Notes: a model not told the origin generated them from the letters alone. DNA of 64,000 nucleotides from Vigna angularis (GCF_016808095.1 NC_068972.1:36549029-36613028); one strand, 5' to 3'. Counted from the stretch's first letter, positions 36,024-49,173 are shown. Numbers and translations are program-made.

Positions 36024-38484
36024 TGTAAGAACCTAGAAAATAGAGTATTAGAGTAGATAGGTATATTAAAATAATGAGACGAGCTTTTTACTTTAAAAAT
36101 AATCTTATAATATAGATAGAACTTTTTAAAGTTCGGTTCATTATCTTAAACACTTCATCTCTCTAAAACCTCCATTCTCTACTCGTTTCTATGCCTTCTC
36201 TTAGCTTTCCTTCTTGCTGAGTTGTTGGATTGACGATCAGGAGGTGCCCAGACGTCCACAGCGTAGAGGGCTCATAACTGATCGATCAATTTCTCGATTC
36301 TAACGGGTAAGCTGTTCATCCCTTTTTCTCCATTGTTTCTGAACCTAAACCATGCAATCTTTGCTAGTTGCATGTGTCTTATGCGTTTTCTCGTCCATTC
36401 TCTGTCCAATTCTAGCTATAAGAGTTGTTCTTGATCACCAATTGGTGATTTGTAGGGTTCTGTTGAGTTTCCTTGCGATGTAAGGTACTGTTGAGGTGAG
36501 TCTGTAAGCTGAGCTGTAAATCTTTGAGGTAAGGGGAGTTAGATATTATTTTTAAAGTATTGTATAAGAATATATGCTGAGTTATGTGTTATTCTGTTGT
36601 TTGAAGCATAAGTTGTATTTTTGGAGTGGATTGAATTGGATGTATGTGAATGTCTAAATGTAAAACTGGGAATTGATGTTTGTGAATTGATTTGGATAAG
36701 ATATATTGTTGTAATTGAGTTATTAGAGATGAGAAATTTGTTATAACATTGACTAGATAGAAAGTTAGGTGAATTGGTAATGGTTTAGGTCATTTTAGAG
36801 GAAGTGAGGTAGTGAATTTAAGAATTAGAGATAAGGGGATCATTTGGTTTGTTTAGGTAGATAGGTAAGTCAATTGTGACTTGTGTGAGTCTTTTAAATG
36901 GTCAAAAACCTGTGCAAAGTGGTAGAATTGAGTTTGGGTCTTTAAGTTGAGGAATTGAATGTTGTAGAGTAAGAGTTGGTTCATAATCACTTTAGATTGG
37001 TGGTAGGCATGTTTAGAATTACTTAAACAAGTTTAATTAAGTATATAATACAATCTAGGAGTGTTAGAAGTTGGGAGAAATGGTTAGAATTGGTATGTTG
37101 TGGTTGAGTTGCATAAATCTGCATAATTTTGTTCTGCAAATTATGCATTCTCGTTGTGCGAATAGTTTCGCATAGCGAGTCGCTATGACGAGTTGCTCTC
37201 TGTCAAGGGCATTCGCACAACGAGTTGGTGCGCTGTGCGAATGACTTGAGAGGTTGCTCTCTGTTTGGACATTCGCACAACGAGTTTGGCCGCTGTGCGA
37301 ATGGTTGAAGAAGGTTGCTCTCTGTCCAGTGGTTCGCATGGCGAATCAGGGCGCTGTGCGCCTGGTTGGGGTCTAGGGTTATTTCTGATTTTATTCGAAT
37401 AGCGAAAAAAAAAGCATAGCGAGTGGTTTGGGAAAGTTGGTCTCTGTCTGGGTTCTCGCATAGCGACCTGGGCCGCTATGAGAGAGGTTGAGGTCTGGTA
37501 CCTATGCGAGTTAATTCTCATAGCGAGACAAGTCGCTATGCGAGGGACTCCTGGTTTCGCCTTGCGAATTGGGTGCGCAGAGCGAAAGGTTTGAAACCGT
37601 TTACTCTTTTATTACTTTGTATTGAGTTTGATTAAATTACTTGGGGTGCGTAGTGTGAATTATGTTTGAAGGTGGATGTTTGTATATAATTGAGAAGTAT
37701 TGTGAGTTCAATTACAAATGAAAGTATGTGATTCAAAGGGGTGAATGTAAGTTTCATTGTAGAATCTCTTGGTGAGATTCCAGGTTGTTTAGAGTGAATG
37801 CAGGAGCTCAGTCTTGGGGGTTATCCTGAAACTCCAATGGTCAATCATTCTCAAGTAGAAAGGATTGAACCATGTCGTGAGGAGTAGTAGGAGGTCTTAG
37901 TCTTGGGGGCTCCTAGTATGCCTCAAGGCCCGGAACAGACTAACCTCGTGAGTGTGGTAAGGTGAAACCCATTGGCAACGACTTTGCAAAGTAGTAGAGG
38001 CCACCACGAGTGCATAACCCGCCATAGCTCGGCAATCATTCTAAGTCCGGACGAGTCAAGTCTAGAATATAACATATTAGGATGTGTGATCTAGTATACT
38101 TTGTTTGAGTGAACTTTGTATGTTATATGCTATTATAATTGTATGATTTTTGTATATCTAGCTCACCCTTCTGCTTGTGTTTGTATGTTGTTCGTGTGGT
38201 GTTTTCTTTTGCAATGATCATCCATTTGGATGTGAGAAGAGATAGACGAGGTGCCTCTAGAGCATGCCTTGGAGGGTGATGATGTTGTTGTTAAGTTTAG
38301 TTAGGATCCTTTAGTTGTTTTGTATAGTTTTGAAATACTCTATTGTATATAAAGTTTTAAATTTTATAGTCATTTTGGATGACTGTAAGATTAACTCTTT
38401 ATCTGCAAGTCTTTAACGGTTCTATCATATTATAATATTGACTATTATTTATGTAGTTTATACTATATATTTTGGAATGTTACA
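36024..38484 (+). mobile_element. LTR-like element copy C, complete, about 2.46 kb
   Basis: This is the best reference copy: start tgtaagaacctagaaaatag, end atattttggaatgttaca. It is flanked by acaac and agaac, four of five bases alike, as expected for an old 5-bp target duplication. Regions in order are: AT-rich leader; taaacacttcatctctctaaa; the cgatcaggaggtgcccagac block and donor-like gtaagctg; an inner region with the microhairpin block (37140-37590); the conserved tail block; and a T-rich end. TGTRA...TTACA termini without coding content suggest a solo LTR, possibly of the Tekay/Del chromovirus group, whose LTRs are long with such ends. That lineage call is an inference. Confidence 0.75.
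37140..37590. repeat. Microhairpin block in copy C (TTCGCACA...TGTGCGAA)
   Basis: Six or seven modules of 40-70 bases each pair an arm such as ttcgcacaacgag, ctcgcatagcgac or ttcgaatagcga with a partner such as gcgctgtgcgaa or gccgctatgagag. They are linked by a repeated spacer ggttgctctctgtc. The arms are complementary over 7-9 bases. The block is GC-rich in AT-rich surroundings and gives only accidental frames. Confidence 0.8.
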
Positions 38485-39278
38485 AGAACTTATTCCAAAC
38501 ATTTAAGATATATATATTAGTCTCTCGCGATTGCGTTAATTTTATATTTCTCTTTTATGAAAAATATTTTTACTTAGATTCGCACTTATTTATGGTTTTG
38601 ATTTGTTCTTGGAATAAAAGAATATATATATATATTATGTATATGTGTATGAATGTAGGTGTCTTATTTACAACATTCTTGTAGTAATTGAAAATATATT
38701 ATTATATGAGAATTGTATATATTTAAGTTATCATTAGTTTACCTTTGTTAGTTGTTATTTCTCTTTGTTTTTAGTTATTTCTTCTATAGATGAGTATGTA
38801 AGTGGTGATTGTGCTAACCAGTAAATATTGGACTGAAGTTTAGTTTCTTTTGAAAAAAATGTGTATTTATATGATATAATATAGTTTAATAATCTTGTAT
38901 TATTTTGAAGAAAATTATTAACATGTATTTTGAAGGCATTAAATTTTGTAGCAAGAGTATAACTACTCTATGTTTGTATATTTGTGTTTATTTGTTTTAT
39001 CTATATGGCGAGATTATTTAATACTTAACTTGTAATTGTAATGATCCAAGAGGACAGAAATATTTTATTTTCTTACACCATTACATATCATATCTAAAAG
39101 AAGTTGTAATTATATATAAAATTATTTGACATTAAAGGATAAATTATGAAATTAGTGGCGAAGAAACTGAAATATATGGGGGTAAAATGAAGCATTGATT
39201 ACAGTACAATATTTTAGTTTAGCTTTTGTGTAAAAGGGTTGTTAAATGAATCTAAAATCTAAGTTTATTATGCTTGGT
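38485..39278. other. Spacer and 3' flank of SDR paralogue 2
   Basis: AT-rich. The part next to 39278 is the likely 3' UTR of the minus-strand gene. Nothing else was recognised. Confidence 0.45.
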
Positions 39279-42255
39279 TTATAGGGAGGAAAAAATAGGC
39301 AGGCCAGGTATGGTGGCTCCAGCATCGACGATAAAATTGTTGCCAGATACGTATTCAGAAGAATCATGAATTAAATAACGAGCTAAGGATGTTAATGCTG
39401 GATCAGAAGTACCATAACTTCTCAAGGGTACTGTTTTCATCGCCACTGTTTTCAACCAATCTTTTTCCATTAATCTTTCAGTGATTTCGGATCTGAAAAG
39501 TCCAGGTGATATGGAATTCACTCTGATTTTGTGTGCTCCCAATTCCAATGCCATCGCCTGCCAAACAACATATTACACAGTTACAAAATAAATAACTTAA
39601 TCTGCCTCTCTTTAATCATTGTGAAGTCATCTTTCAGAAAACTAGATCAGAAAGCCATAAGCCATAAGCCAAGACAGATTAAATAATGGTAATCCTTCTG
39701 TCAGGCAATTAAATAATGGCTATACAAGTTTCAATATCAACGATTTTCTGGTGACTTTGTACTATTACACAATGGAATTACGAATACAAAATCCATACAT
39801 TTTTTTTACATGCAGTCCTACTATGAAGACTTCAAGACCAATTTAGTATAATAACAATACAATTTTCTGTAGAAATATACAAAAAAGAAAAAGAAAAAGA
39901 GAATCTAGTTAATTTGTAAAAGATATTTCAGGTTACTTTTGTAGAGAAATTTGTTCACATAAATCTTGATCCTAAACTAACAAACAAATAAGAAAGCAGA
40001 GTGTTCTCTAATATTTTATGTCAATTTATCTTTCAAGTTTTTAAACTAATAAAGTGATGAAATAAGCAAACATGTTTCTTTTAGCATGGAGCAATTAAAA
40101 CCACAACTAATTCTGACTTTTAATTAAACAAATATCTGAACAGTAGAAGTCAACGACAATTCTTTTCAAAATTCCTGTGTTCAAATGGAATATTCCCATT
40201 CAACAGAGCAACGATAACCACAAAGTGAGATGTAAAGAAATTCAATGTGGAAAGGAAGAGATTCAAAGTGGAAAAGAGAAATTCAAAGATGATTGTCTAG
40301 CTTTAGTTGGTTTCTTTAATTAAGAAAAATCAAACGCCAAGTGGTTATGGTTTACCTTTGTCAGCATATTGACTCCTGCTTTAGAAGATGAATATGCAGC
40401 TCCACCAGGCACTTGACCACGATTCAAACCAGCAATTGAAGCAATGTTGATGATTGATCCTTTCCTCTGAGCGTCACGCATGCGTTTACATACGCTTTTT
40501 GAAACCAACCACGTCCCGGTTAGGTTCGTTCTGAATGAATGGTTCCATTCCTCCTCAGACAATTCCAATGGTGACTTCACAGTTCCTTCACGCCACAGAA
40601 CCATGAAACACCACAACTTTCCACAATCAGTGAGTTACCAAGAAAGTATATGATAGACCACATCTCAATTGTGCAAATCACTAGCTTCTCAAAGTGAAAA
40701 ATTGTATGCAGTAAAGAGAGCCATTATAAGGTCGTGCTGTTTCAATAATCACCCTCTTACTGGGTTAAATTTTACATTAATGATTTGATATAGTCAAATA
40801 TCTTTGAGCACCAACAATGGCATCAATTTCTCCAAATCACTGTGCACTTTAACCAAATCTTCACTTGTCAATGTCCTAATAGTGACATTTCAAGTGTCGA
40901 AAACAATATACAGTTGATTTTCCCTTTCGCACACACTTTATTCCTTTATCAGACTCAAAAAACAAATAATCAACCATTTTCAGTGAAACTAAATTACAAC
41001 TTATCCTTCAATTTTTAAATCTCACCTTTAAACTTAAAACATGTAATTATCATATCAGCAAATCACAGATACTCAGAAAATAATTAACTAACAAATTAAT
41101 CTTAAAATATTTGCTGTTTACAAATAAACATATATAAGAAATAAATTATTCATAAACTTGCGACAAAATATAAATTTGTTCTCAACCCAAAACCTAATAG
41201 ACAGTAAATTTATATATATTTCTTTTATAAATTATTCATTTTATTTATTTTTATCTGGTCTTCAAGTCACCCTCCTCTTAAACGATATTTCCATATCTCT
41301 TCACTGACAAGAAGTTCTTAATAAATAAATTACATAAATAGATAATCAAAATCTCTAAACTCCTTCAAATCCATTTTAATAAAATATTTAACACTTAGGA
41401 AACTACCGGTGCAGTTCTATTAGATTAAGAACCAAAAAAATCATAGTGGCTAATTAACATTCGGAAAAGTCTAATAATAAGGACAATCTCAAGAAAGGTG
41501 GAAAGCAATAGTTGGAAATGACGTGGATTTCTCGAATTTCAATTCAACCGATCCTGCGTTTTATTATTCCTATTATTAGTAGTATTATTAATTATTATTA
41601 TCATTATTATTATTAGTATTATTATTATTAGTAGTATTAGTTGCATATCATTCTAATATCATATTAGATTTTCTGTAAAAAAAAAATTATCTCTGTTCGA
41701 GTTGATATATAAATTCAGGAAATCGGTACCATAAAAAAAGTCGAAAGCAACTACGTCCATTTCTCTAATTTCAATTCAACCATTTCTGCATTATTATTTA
41801 CTCATTCTGATATCATATTAAAGATTTTCAGCAAATTTTTCTGATCTCCATTCCAGTTGATATATAAATTCAGAAAAACAGTTACCTCTGACACCGGCGT
41901 TATTGATCAGCGCATCGATGTGGCCGAAGGCGTCCCACGCCTTCTGCACATGTCTATCGACGACAGTGCCATTGGCGGCAACGTCAAGTTCCATGGCAAC
42001 AGCGCGGAGGCTCCGGTCACCTTCTGCGAGCTCCGCCAGCGACCGCATCCTGTTGATTTCGTCGCAGAGGGACTGGAGGCGGTCGACTCGACGAGCGGCC
42101 AGGACAACGCGGCAGCCGGCGCGGCCAAGGTCGAGACAGAAGTCACGGCCGAGGCCGGAGGAAGCGCCGGTGACCATAACGACCTTTCCAGCAAGGGTGG
42201 TCCAGGGTTCAAGGGAGCGTTGGGGAGACATTGGAAGAGTGAGTTTGTCGAGCAT
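39279..42255 (-). CDS. Short-chain dehydrogenase/reductase (SDR), paralogue 2, 3 exons, 292 aa
   Basis: Minus-strand exons are 42255-41886, 40585-40356 and 39557-39279 (370, 230 and 279 bp), with GT-AG introns of 1300 and 798 bp. Exon phases, and the lengths of exons 2 and 3, equal those of the copy at 24474-27736, so the two arose by duplication. Motifs are TGASSGLG (29-36), AARR before VDRL, NNAGVRG at the exon 1 end, Asn144, Ser173 in NIASIAG, Tyr188 and Lys192 in YSSSK. The C-terminus is again [17 protein letters not shown] is used as the start. Met9 (42231) gives 284 aa and aligns better with paralogue 1. An earlier in-frame Met at 42342 adds a hydrophobic stretch and is judged to be 5' UTR. 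Substrate unknown; NADP(H)-dependent oxidoreductase by family. Exon 1 is very GC-rich, which creates long false frames on the other strand. Confidence 0.93.
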
Positions 42256-42342
42256 TGAGATTAAGAGAAGAAGGGGTTTTATAGAGAAAAGGTAAAGAAG
42301 AGTGACAAAGTTGGGTTGGTGACAACAAACATGAAGAAGCAT

Positions 42343-43249
42343 TAACCTAAGTTGAAAGGAAGAAGATGTAGAGAAGGTGCATTAATTAGTATTTGTGGAA
42401 AATGACTTTGGTCCTGCACATAGCTACTAAGAAATCTCCTATTATGAAAATCTCATTTTCTTCCTTGTAAGTATGCATGATGCACAATTTTATTTTTTAT
42501 TTTTTGTGTTTTTCTTTCAAGTTTCTCTCGTATACATTAAGTATTTCTTTAGGTTAGGAAAAGGTCTTTTCTTTGGCTTTTGGGATTTGTGTTTGTTTAA
42601 AGCTGGGATGAAAACAATAAATATATAGAAAAAGACATATAAAGTTAATAGAGTGGAGAGTCAAAAACATTATTAAAAAAACATTACTGATGTTGTATGA
42701 TAAAAGAAGATATTATAAATTAAGATATTTAAAATGTTATAAAAGTATTATTTATAGTAAACAAGAAGTGAAAGAAGAAGAATAACTGGTTATGAATTAA
42801 TATTTTGATTGATAAGATATAATGACCAGTTATTGTAATTAATGTATTTAAAAAATTATCAAAATCTTGTTTAGTTTAGATTAGGAGAATAGGAATAGGA
42901 TTTATGATGAGTAATTAGTTTATTAATTTGATATAATAAAACTGGCTTATTAGTTTTTGAGAGTTATTAAAATGTTGATTAATTTAACGAACAAAAGTTG
43001 AAATGGACGTTATGATTAGATCGATGATTTAATTGATGTGATATAAGAAAAAAATCTTACAAATTTGTACATTTATAAAATTATCAAAATGTCTTTGTAT
43101 TGAAATTAAAAATTAAATTCAATTAAGTTGAAACGTATTTAAATATCTACCACTTTTTTTTATATTAACAAATAATTATAATTTTAAAAATGTAAATTAA
43201 AATTAAAATAAACTTTAAGATTGTTATTTTTTGTTTATTTTTTATTTAA
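42343..43249. other. 5' flank of SDR paralogue 2, then AT-rich spacer
   Basis: The first 150 bases beyond the gene hold the likely promoter; the exact site is not evident. From 42600 on the sequence is AT-rich with no recognised feature. Confidence 0.4.
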
Positions 43250-44440
43250 ATAAAATATAAATATTAAAATGTTAATATAAAGAATTTTAATATGAGAATG
43301 CTTTAAAAATAATTATACTCGATAATTTTAGATAATTTTAATATTAAAAGATTTTAATATAAATAGTTTTGTTTTGAACGAGTTTTAAATTTTTTTAGAA
43401 ACATATTATCTCTTAATAAATTATTTTTCGAAAATTTTATGATTTATTTCTAATGGTTCTTTCTCAATTTTGTTTGATTGAATAACTGATAAAGTAGGAA
43501 TGATCTTTGCTGCGAGCTCTTCAATTTGGATAGATCTGTTTCTTTGTTCGTGTAAGTTGAGTTTCAACTCTTTTTTTATCTTGTTATGTTATTTGTTGCA
43601 TGTGAATCTTTCTTCACTTATGTGCATGTTTTTAGTCTTTTTATGAGTCTCTTGCTTATCAATGATCATTGAGGCATGTTTTAATCATTTTTATGTTATT
43701 TTTAGGTTTAGTTTAGATTCAGCATCTTGTGAGCTTGAAGAGATTTGAAATTCCTTAGAGCAAGTTCATATGTTTCTCAAATAAGGGAAGCTAATTACAT
43801 ATTTTTTTATGTGATTAATACATGGTAATTGCTAATTGTATGTTTGTATGGTATTTTTCCTATATGATTGAGTTATGTGACTAGGAATTGATAAATAGAA
43901 ATTGAAATTAAGGTTTTAATTTGATTTAATTGGGAATGTTGTCTGATTAATATTGCATATGACGTTGTTTGAATAATTGAATGTGATGTAATCTGAATAG
44001 CATTTGTGTTGGTTGTTGGACTATGCTTCAGGGTCAGAATGACATAAATTTGCATCGCAGAATTATGTAAATTCATTGGACAAGAATATACTCATTGGGT
44101 GGCATCAAAGTCAGAGAGCTACTGACTTAGTTATCACTGGGCAAGAATATACTCATTGGGCGTTGTGCTCATTGGACGAGCTATCTTGCCAATGGATGAA
44201 TGTGCTTTCAAGCACTACTCGATGGACGAGTAGATATTCTTGTTGAGCGAAATTAAAGAGTCTAACTCTATTATATTCCTAATTATTGTATACTTAATGT
44301 GTGATTTTGTAAATATTAAAATGATAGTTGATTTATGGTGTTTATCTTAGAATGATTGATGGATTTATGAACAAATATACATACGATTAATGATGTATAA
44401 AACTAGGATAATAACGAGTATTCAATGTGTTTGATATATT
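43250..44440 (+). mobile_element. LTR-like element copy E, 5' part, cut by an AT array
   Basis: It shares attttaatattaaaagatt, ttttaatataaa and aacgagtttt with copy A, then the leader ending gtgtaagttgag and the ttgttgcatgtg block. At 44040-44235 it has its own module words (tactcattgggc, cattggacgag) where the other copies have GC-rich hairpins, followed by the family's gagcgaa...actcta link. The conserved tail block is missing; instead a TTTTATAAT array begins at about 44440. The 5' terminus is not clear. Confidence 0.55.
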
Positions 44441-45215
44441 TTATAAGTTTTATAATTTTACGAGGATTATGAGTTTATGACTTTATAACTTTTATAATCT
44501 TACGTATTTATATCTTTTATTATTTTATAACTTTATGATTTTATGATTTTATAATTTTATAATTTTATAGTTTTATGGCTTTATGGCTTTATGGCTGTAT
44601 AGTTCTATAGCTGTATAGTTGTATAGTTCTATAGTTTTCTAGTTCTCTAGTTCTGTAGTTATGTAATTTTATAATTTTATAATTTTGTAATTTATAATTT
44701 TATTATTTTATGATTTTATTAATTTATGATTTTATATTTATATATTTATAATTTTATGATTTTATGATTTAATGATTTTATTATTTTATGATTATATGAT
44801 TTTATTATTTTATGATGTTATGATTTTATGAATTTTTGAATTTTTTTGAATTTTTGAATTTATGAATGTATTATTTTATGATTTTATAATTTTATAATTA
44901 TTATTTTATATAATTTTATGATTTTATAAATTTATGATTTCATGATTTTATAATTTTATGATTTTTTAGTTTTATGATTTTATAATTTTAATATGTTACG
45001 AGTTTTTTTAACTTTATGAAGTTTATGAGGTTGTATCTTTTATATGATGATTTTTTTTTGTCTTTTATGAGTTTATGACTTTTATAACTTTACGAGTTTT
45101 GTGATTGTATGACGTTATGACTTTTATATTAGGAGTTTGATTAATTTATGACTTTTTAACCTTTATGGTTTATGATTTTTATGTTTTATGACCGTTGAAT
45201 ATAATGAAAATGTAT
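44440..45215. repeat. Degenerate TTTTATAAT / TTTTATGAT array, copy 2
   Basis: About 80 units of 8-10 bases, mostly ttttatgat, ttttataat and tttatggct, with drift to gttctatag in the middle. It follows LTR-like copy E directly. Confidence 0.85.
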
Positions 45216-46079
45216 GGTTTAATCTCTTCAGCTGACATTGGCTACTGTATTTATAATTTATAATAGAATATATATGGACTAATTCAATATACAAATAAAA
45301 ATTAATAATAAATTAATTAAAGATAAAATATAAATATAAAATAAAGATAATATATCTAATACTTCTTTCAAATTAGTGTATAAAATTATATGTATTAAGT
45401 TTTTTATTAATATAATCTTTAAAGACTTTGTGAAAATATTTATTTCTGTCACTCGAGTGATACCAAATTACTAATGATTTGGTACACGACATAGAAGACT
45501 AAATATCAATCCAAAAGATTCCTCCTAAGTAACAAATCTAGAATGTTGCTCAATGTCTCTTACAAATAGCTGTTGAGAAATGCATTGTTGATATTCAATG
45601 GATAAAGAGGTTATTGTTGGAGAACCACCACAACTTTAAATAAACTAACAAAAGTCATATTTTCCATGGGAAAAAGCCATATATGGATGGATCAAATGCA
45701 ATGGTGACAAAAGGGAGGTCAGAAGAGACAGACAGTGGAAGAAGTCATTGATGGATAGGAGAGAGAAACCATAAAAATCAAAAATTCTCCAATCAAGGCA
45801 CCTCAAAAAGGAAAAATGACAACATCAATGGTCTCAATAGTTGGAGACGGTGCAACAACACACGATACCTGAAAGTGGAAAACAAGTAACCTTGACGCTC
45901 TGAATTGCTACTAGACATGTCACCATACACGCCGAAAAAGGAAGCAAATCCATAGCTTCAAAAGGCATTGAGAACACATAGAAGCTTTGATGAAGGCATT
46001 ATTGATGATATGGTGGTCGTTTGGCCAAAATAATCAAAACTATATGATCGTCGGTCGAAATTAAAACTCTGACCTAACT
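45216..46079. other. About 860-bp inserted non-array segment
   Basis: A stretch of normal complexity separates two TTTTATAAT arrays. It holds words such as tggtgacaaaagggaggtca and ggagacggtgcaacaacaca, and ends attaaaactctgacctaac. It looks like a transposon remnant, possibly copia-like on the minus strand, but no domain or paired terminus could be shown. Confidence 0.35.
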
Positions 46080-46545
46080 AACATTATGAATTTTATATTG
46101 TGATTTTGATAAATTTATGATTTTTTTTTTATTTTTGAGTTGTATGACTTTATGACTTCATGATGTTTATGACTTTTATGAGTTGTATAACTTTATAATT
46201 TTATGAGATCTTTTTTTGTCTTTTATGACTTTATAAGTTTAAAACTTTATGATATTATAACATTATGAATTTATAATTTTATAATTTATATTTTATATTG
46301 TTATTGTTTTTTAATTTTATAATTTTTCAGGTTTTACAATTTTCTAATTTTTAAGCTTTTATGACTTTATAACTTTACGAATTTATGATTTAATAAGTTT
46401 ATAACTTTATAATTCTATAATTTACATTTTATAATATTATTGGCTTTTAATCTTATAGTCTAATATATCTGTTTAGGTTTTATCATTTTATATCTTTATA
46501 AATTTATAATTTTATAATTTTATAATTTTTTTAATTTTATAAGAA
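46080..46545. repeat. Degenerate TTTTATAAT array, copy 3
   Basis: The same 8-10 base units as at 44440-45215, probably its other half, displaced by the segment in between. It ends some 400 bases before LTR-like copy D. Confidence 0.8.
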
Positions 46546-46944
46546 AATTAATGAAATTAAAATATGTATTAAAATTATAACTTTTTTCGATAAATGTGAA
46601 AAAATGTACGATTGTTTCCTTATTTTTTAATTAAATAAAAAGATAGACCTTAATAAAGTATTAATTGTATAATTAATTATATTAAAAAATAATTGATTGT
46701 TTCAATATTAATATAGTGGATTATATCCTAGATACGTGTAAATGTTAATAAAATATTCAAAATATAGTTTATTTTATTGAAGACATTATTCATTGTATCA
46801 TAAATACTTTTAAGATATAATTAATCATATTTTTAAATTATAAATTTTAAAACATCATTTTGAAAAATATATTACTTTTTTTTCTTTGTTTTTTTTTACT
46901 ATATCATTCAATTTTTCGGTCAGTAACTTTTCAAACCTTCAAAT

Positions 46945-48574
46945 TGTAAGAACATAAAAAATAGAGTATTAGAGTAGATAGGTGTATTAAAATAATAAGA
47001 CGAGCATTTTTATTTGAAAATAATCTTATGATATAAATATAATTTTCTAAATCTCGGTTCATTATCTAAAACACCTCTATCTCTCTAAAACAATATTCTC
47101 TTCCTTTTCTCTCACTTCTCTCTACCCTTTCGTCCTCTTTGTGTATCTGTTCGACAATCAGGGAGTGCCTAGACGATCTTAGCGTCGAGGGCTACAATCT
47201 CTACCGATCAATTTCCTGTTTTGAGTCAGTAAGTTGTTTTGCTCTTTCTCTGTACGTTCTTGGATCGTGATCATGCAACAATTTCTGTTTGCATGTATAG
47301 TTGTTTTTCTCTTCAATTTCTAGCTCAATTTAGGTTCTAAGGTTGGTTTTTCATCACCAATTGGTGATTTGTAGGGTTTTCTAGAGTTTCTCTCTGTCTG
47401 ACGATTCGCACAACGAATCATTTCGCGAAGCGACTGGTTGTGGCCTGGGGTCACTGTCAAATTAATTCGAATAGCGAAAGGGGGCGCATAACGAGTGTAT
47501 GGGGGTCTGGGCCACTATTTATACTTTCGCATAGCGAGTTGGGCCACTATGCGAGGGGTTGAGGTCTAGAGCCACTGTAAGTTTATTCGCACAGCGAGTT
47601 TGGATCGTTGCGCGAGAAACCTTTAGATTCGCTATGCGAGAGGGTGCACTGAACGAATGGTTCAAGTCTAGTTTGCTCTTTCCTTACTTTGTTCTTAAGT
47701 GGTTTGAATGATTATCTAATTCATTGAATGCTATGTATGAATTCATTGAATGCTATGTATGAATGTGTATTGAATTATATGAGTATCAAAGGTATGAATT
47801 GAAATTCAAAGTGAAGGAAAGTATGATTTCAATGTGGTATAAGTGAGTTTCAAAGTGGAATCTCTCGGTGAGATACAAGTATGTGTAGAATGAATAAAGA
47901 GAGCTCAATATTGAGGGTTATCCTAACACTTTAATGATCTTTCATTCTCACATAGAGAGGATTGATTCATGTGGTGAGAGTAGTAGGAGGTCCTAGTGTA
48001 GGTGCTACTTGGAGGCCTATTGCACAGTAACGAACTAACCTTGTGTGTGTGGTAAGGTGAAACCCATGGCAATGACTTTGCAAAACAGTAAAGGCCACCA
48101 CAAGTGTGCAACTCGCCATAGCTCGGTATTCATTCTAAGTCCGGACAGTCAAGTCTAAGTTATAACACGTTAGTATGTTTGAGATGATCTATCTTGTTTG
48201 ATTAAATCTTGAGTATGTTGTATTTTAGGTAATTGTATGAATTCTTTTATATCTAGCTTACTCTTTTGCTTGTGATTGTGTTTTGTATGTTTGGTGTCCT
48301 TTCGCAATGATCATCCTTTGGGTGTGAGCAGAGGGAGATGAGGTGCTTTTGGAACAAGCTTTGGAGGGCGAGGATGCAGTGCTTAATGTAGTTAGAGTGT
48401 TTATTTTGGTGATAAATTTTGAAATATTCTCTTGTATATAAAGTTTTAAATTTTATGGTTATTTTAGATGACTGTAAAGTTAATACTTTATTTACTAGTC
48501 TATAATTATTCTATTATATTATTATTTCTGTGACTACTATAATATGGTTTAACGCTATATTTTGGAATGTTACA
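46945..48574 (+). mobile_element. LTR-like element copy D, about 1.63 kb, internally deleted
   Basis: It starts tgtaagaacataaaaaatag and ends atattttggaatgttaca, like copy C. It is flanked by caaat and caaac, four of five bases alike. Compared with copy C it lacks about 0.8 kb between the gtgatttgtagggtt word (47370) and the microhairpin block (47402-47662). The leader (cagggagtgcctagacgatc, gtaagttgttt) and tail block (gtggtgagagtagtaggagg, cgccatagctcgg...gtccgga) are intact. Confidence 0.75.
47402..47662. repeat. Microhairpin block in copy D
   Basis: Modules such as attcgcacaacgaat, tcgcgaagcgac, ttcgcatagcgagttggg with cactatgcgag, and attcgctatgcgagagg. The theme is the same as in copy C, but the modules differ in sequence, order and number. 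Confidence 0.75.
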
Positions 48575-49114
48575 CAAACAATATAATAAAAAGAAGAAAA
48601 TAAGCATTTTTTTTAGAAAATAAAAAATAAAAAAGTGCTATGATACTAATTTATTTAACTTTTATTATTTATATTTTGTTATTATTATGATTTATCATAT
48701 TTAAAAATAAATTGCACTTGTAAAAATAAAAATAATATTTACAGTATAATCCATTATGTGTCATCATTCTAACATAAAGAAATTGGGAAAGACACAAACA
48801 CATGGTAGTATGGATTTTTAAACCTAAATAAAATAAATCCCAAATAGAACCAACAAGTTTATATTTATTTAAAGGAATCTCTGTTCCTATTATAAAATTA
48901 GTGTTATGATCTCCAATTTTCCATCGAATTCATTTCATTCAGTTAGTATATGCCAGAAAATCGTTAAATCGATCCCTCCATATGCGATTCCTATGTTTAC
49001 TTTTTTTTTAACATATAAAATGTTGAAATTATTTTATTTTATTACAAATAATTAATAATTGATATTAAAAATAAGATATAAAATTAAAATTAAGAATAAC
49101 TCATTTTACCTAGT

Positions 49115-49173
<59 letters not shown>

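Noticed and set aside
37064..37521. Two overlapping minus-strand frames of 91 and 112 codons
   Set aside because: They are the microhairpin block of LTR-like copy C read through; repeated Ser/Arg/His words follow the repeat period.
41857..42295. Two long plus-strand frames (133 and 130 codons) opposite the second SDR
   Set aside because: They lie antisense to the GC-rich SDR exon 1, have no domain, and arise from its codon use.
42256..42342. N-terminal extension of SDR paralogue 2 from an upstream Met, giving a hydrophobic leader
   Set aside because: No counterpart in paralogue 1. The extension has no typical signal-peptide layout, and the gene begins naturally at 42255 or 42231.
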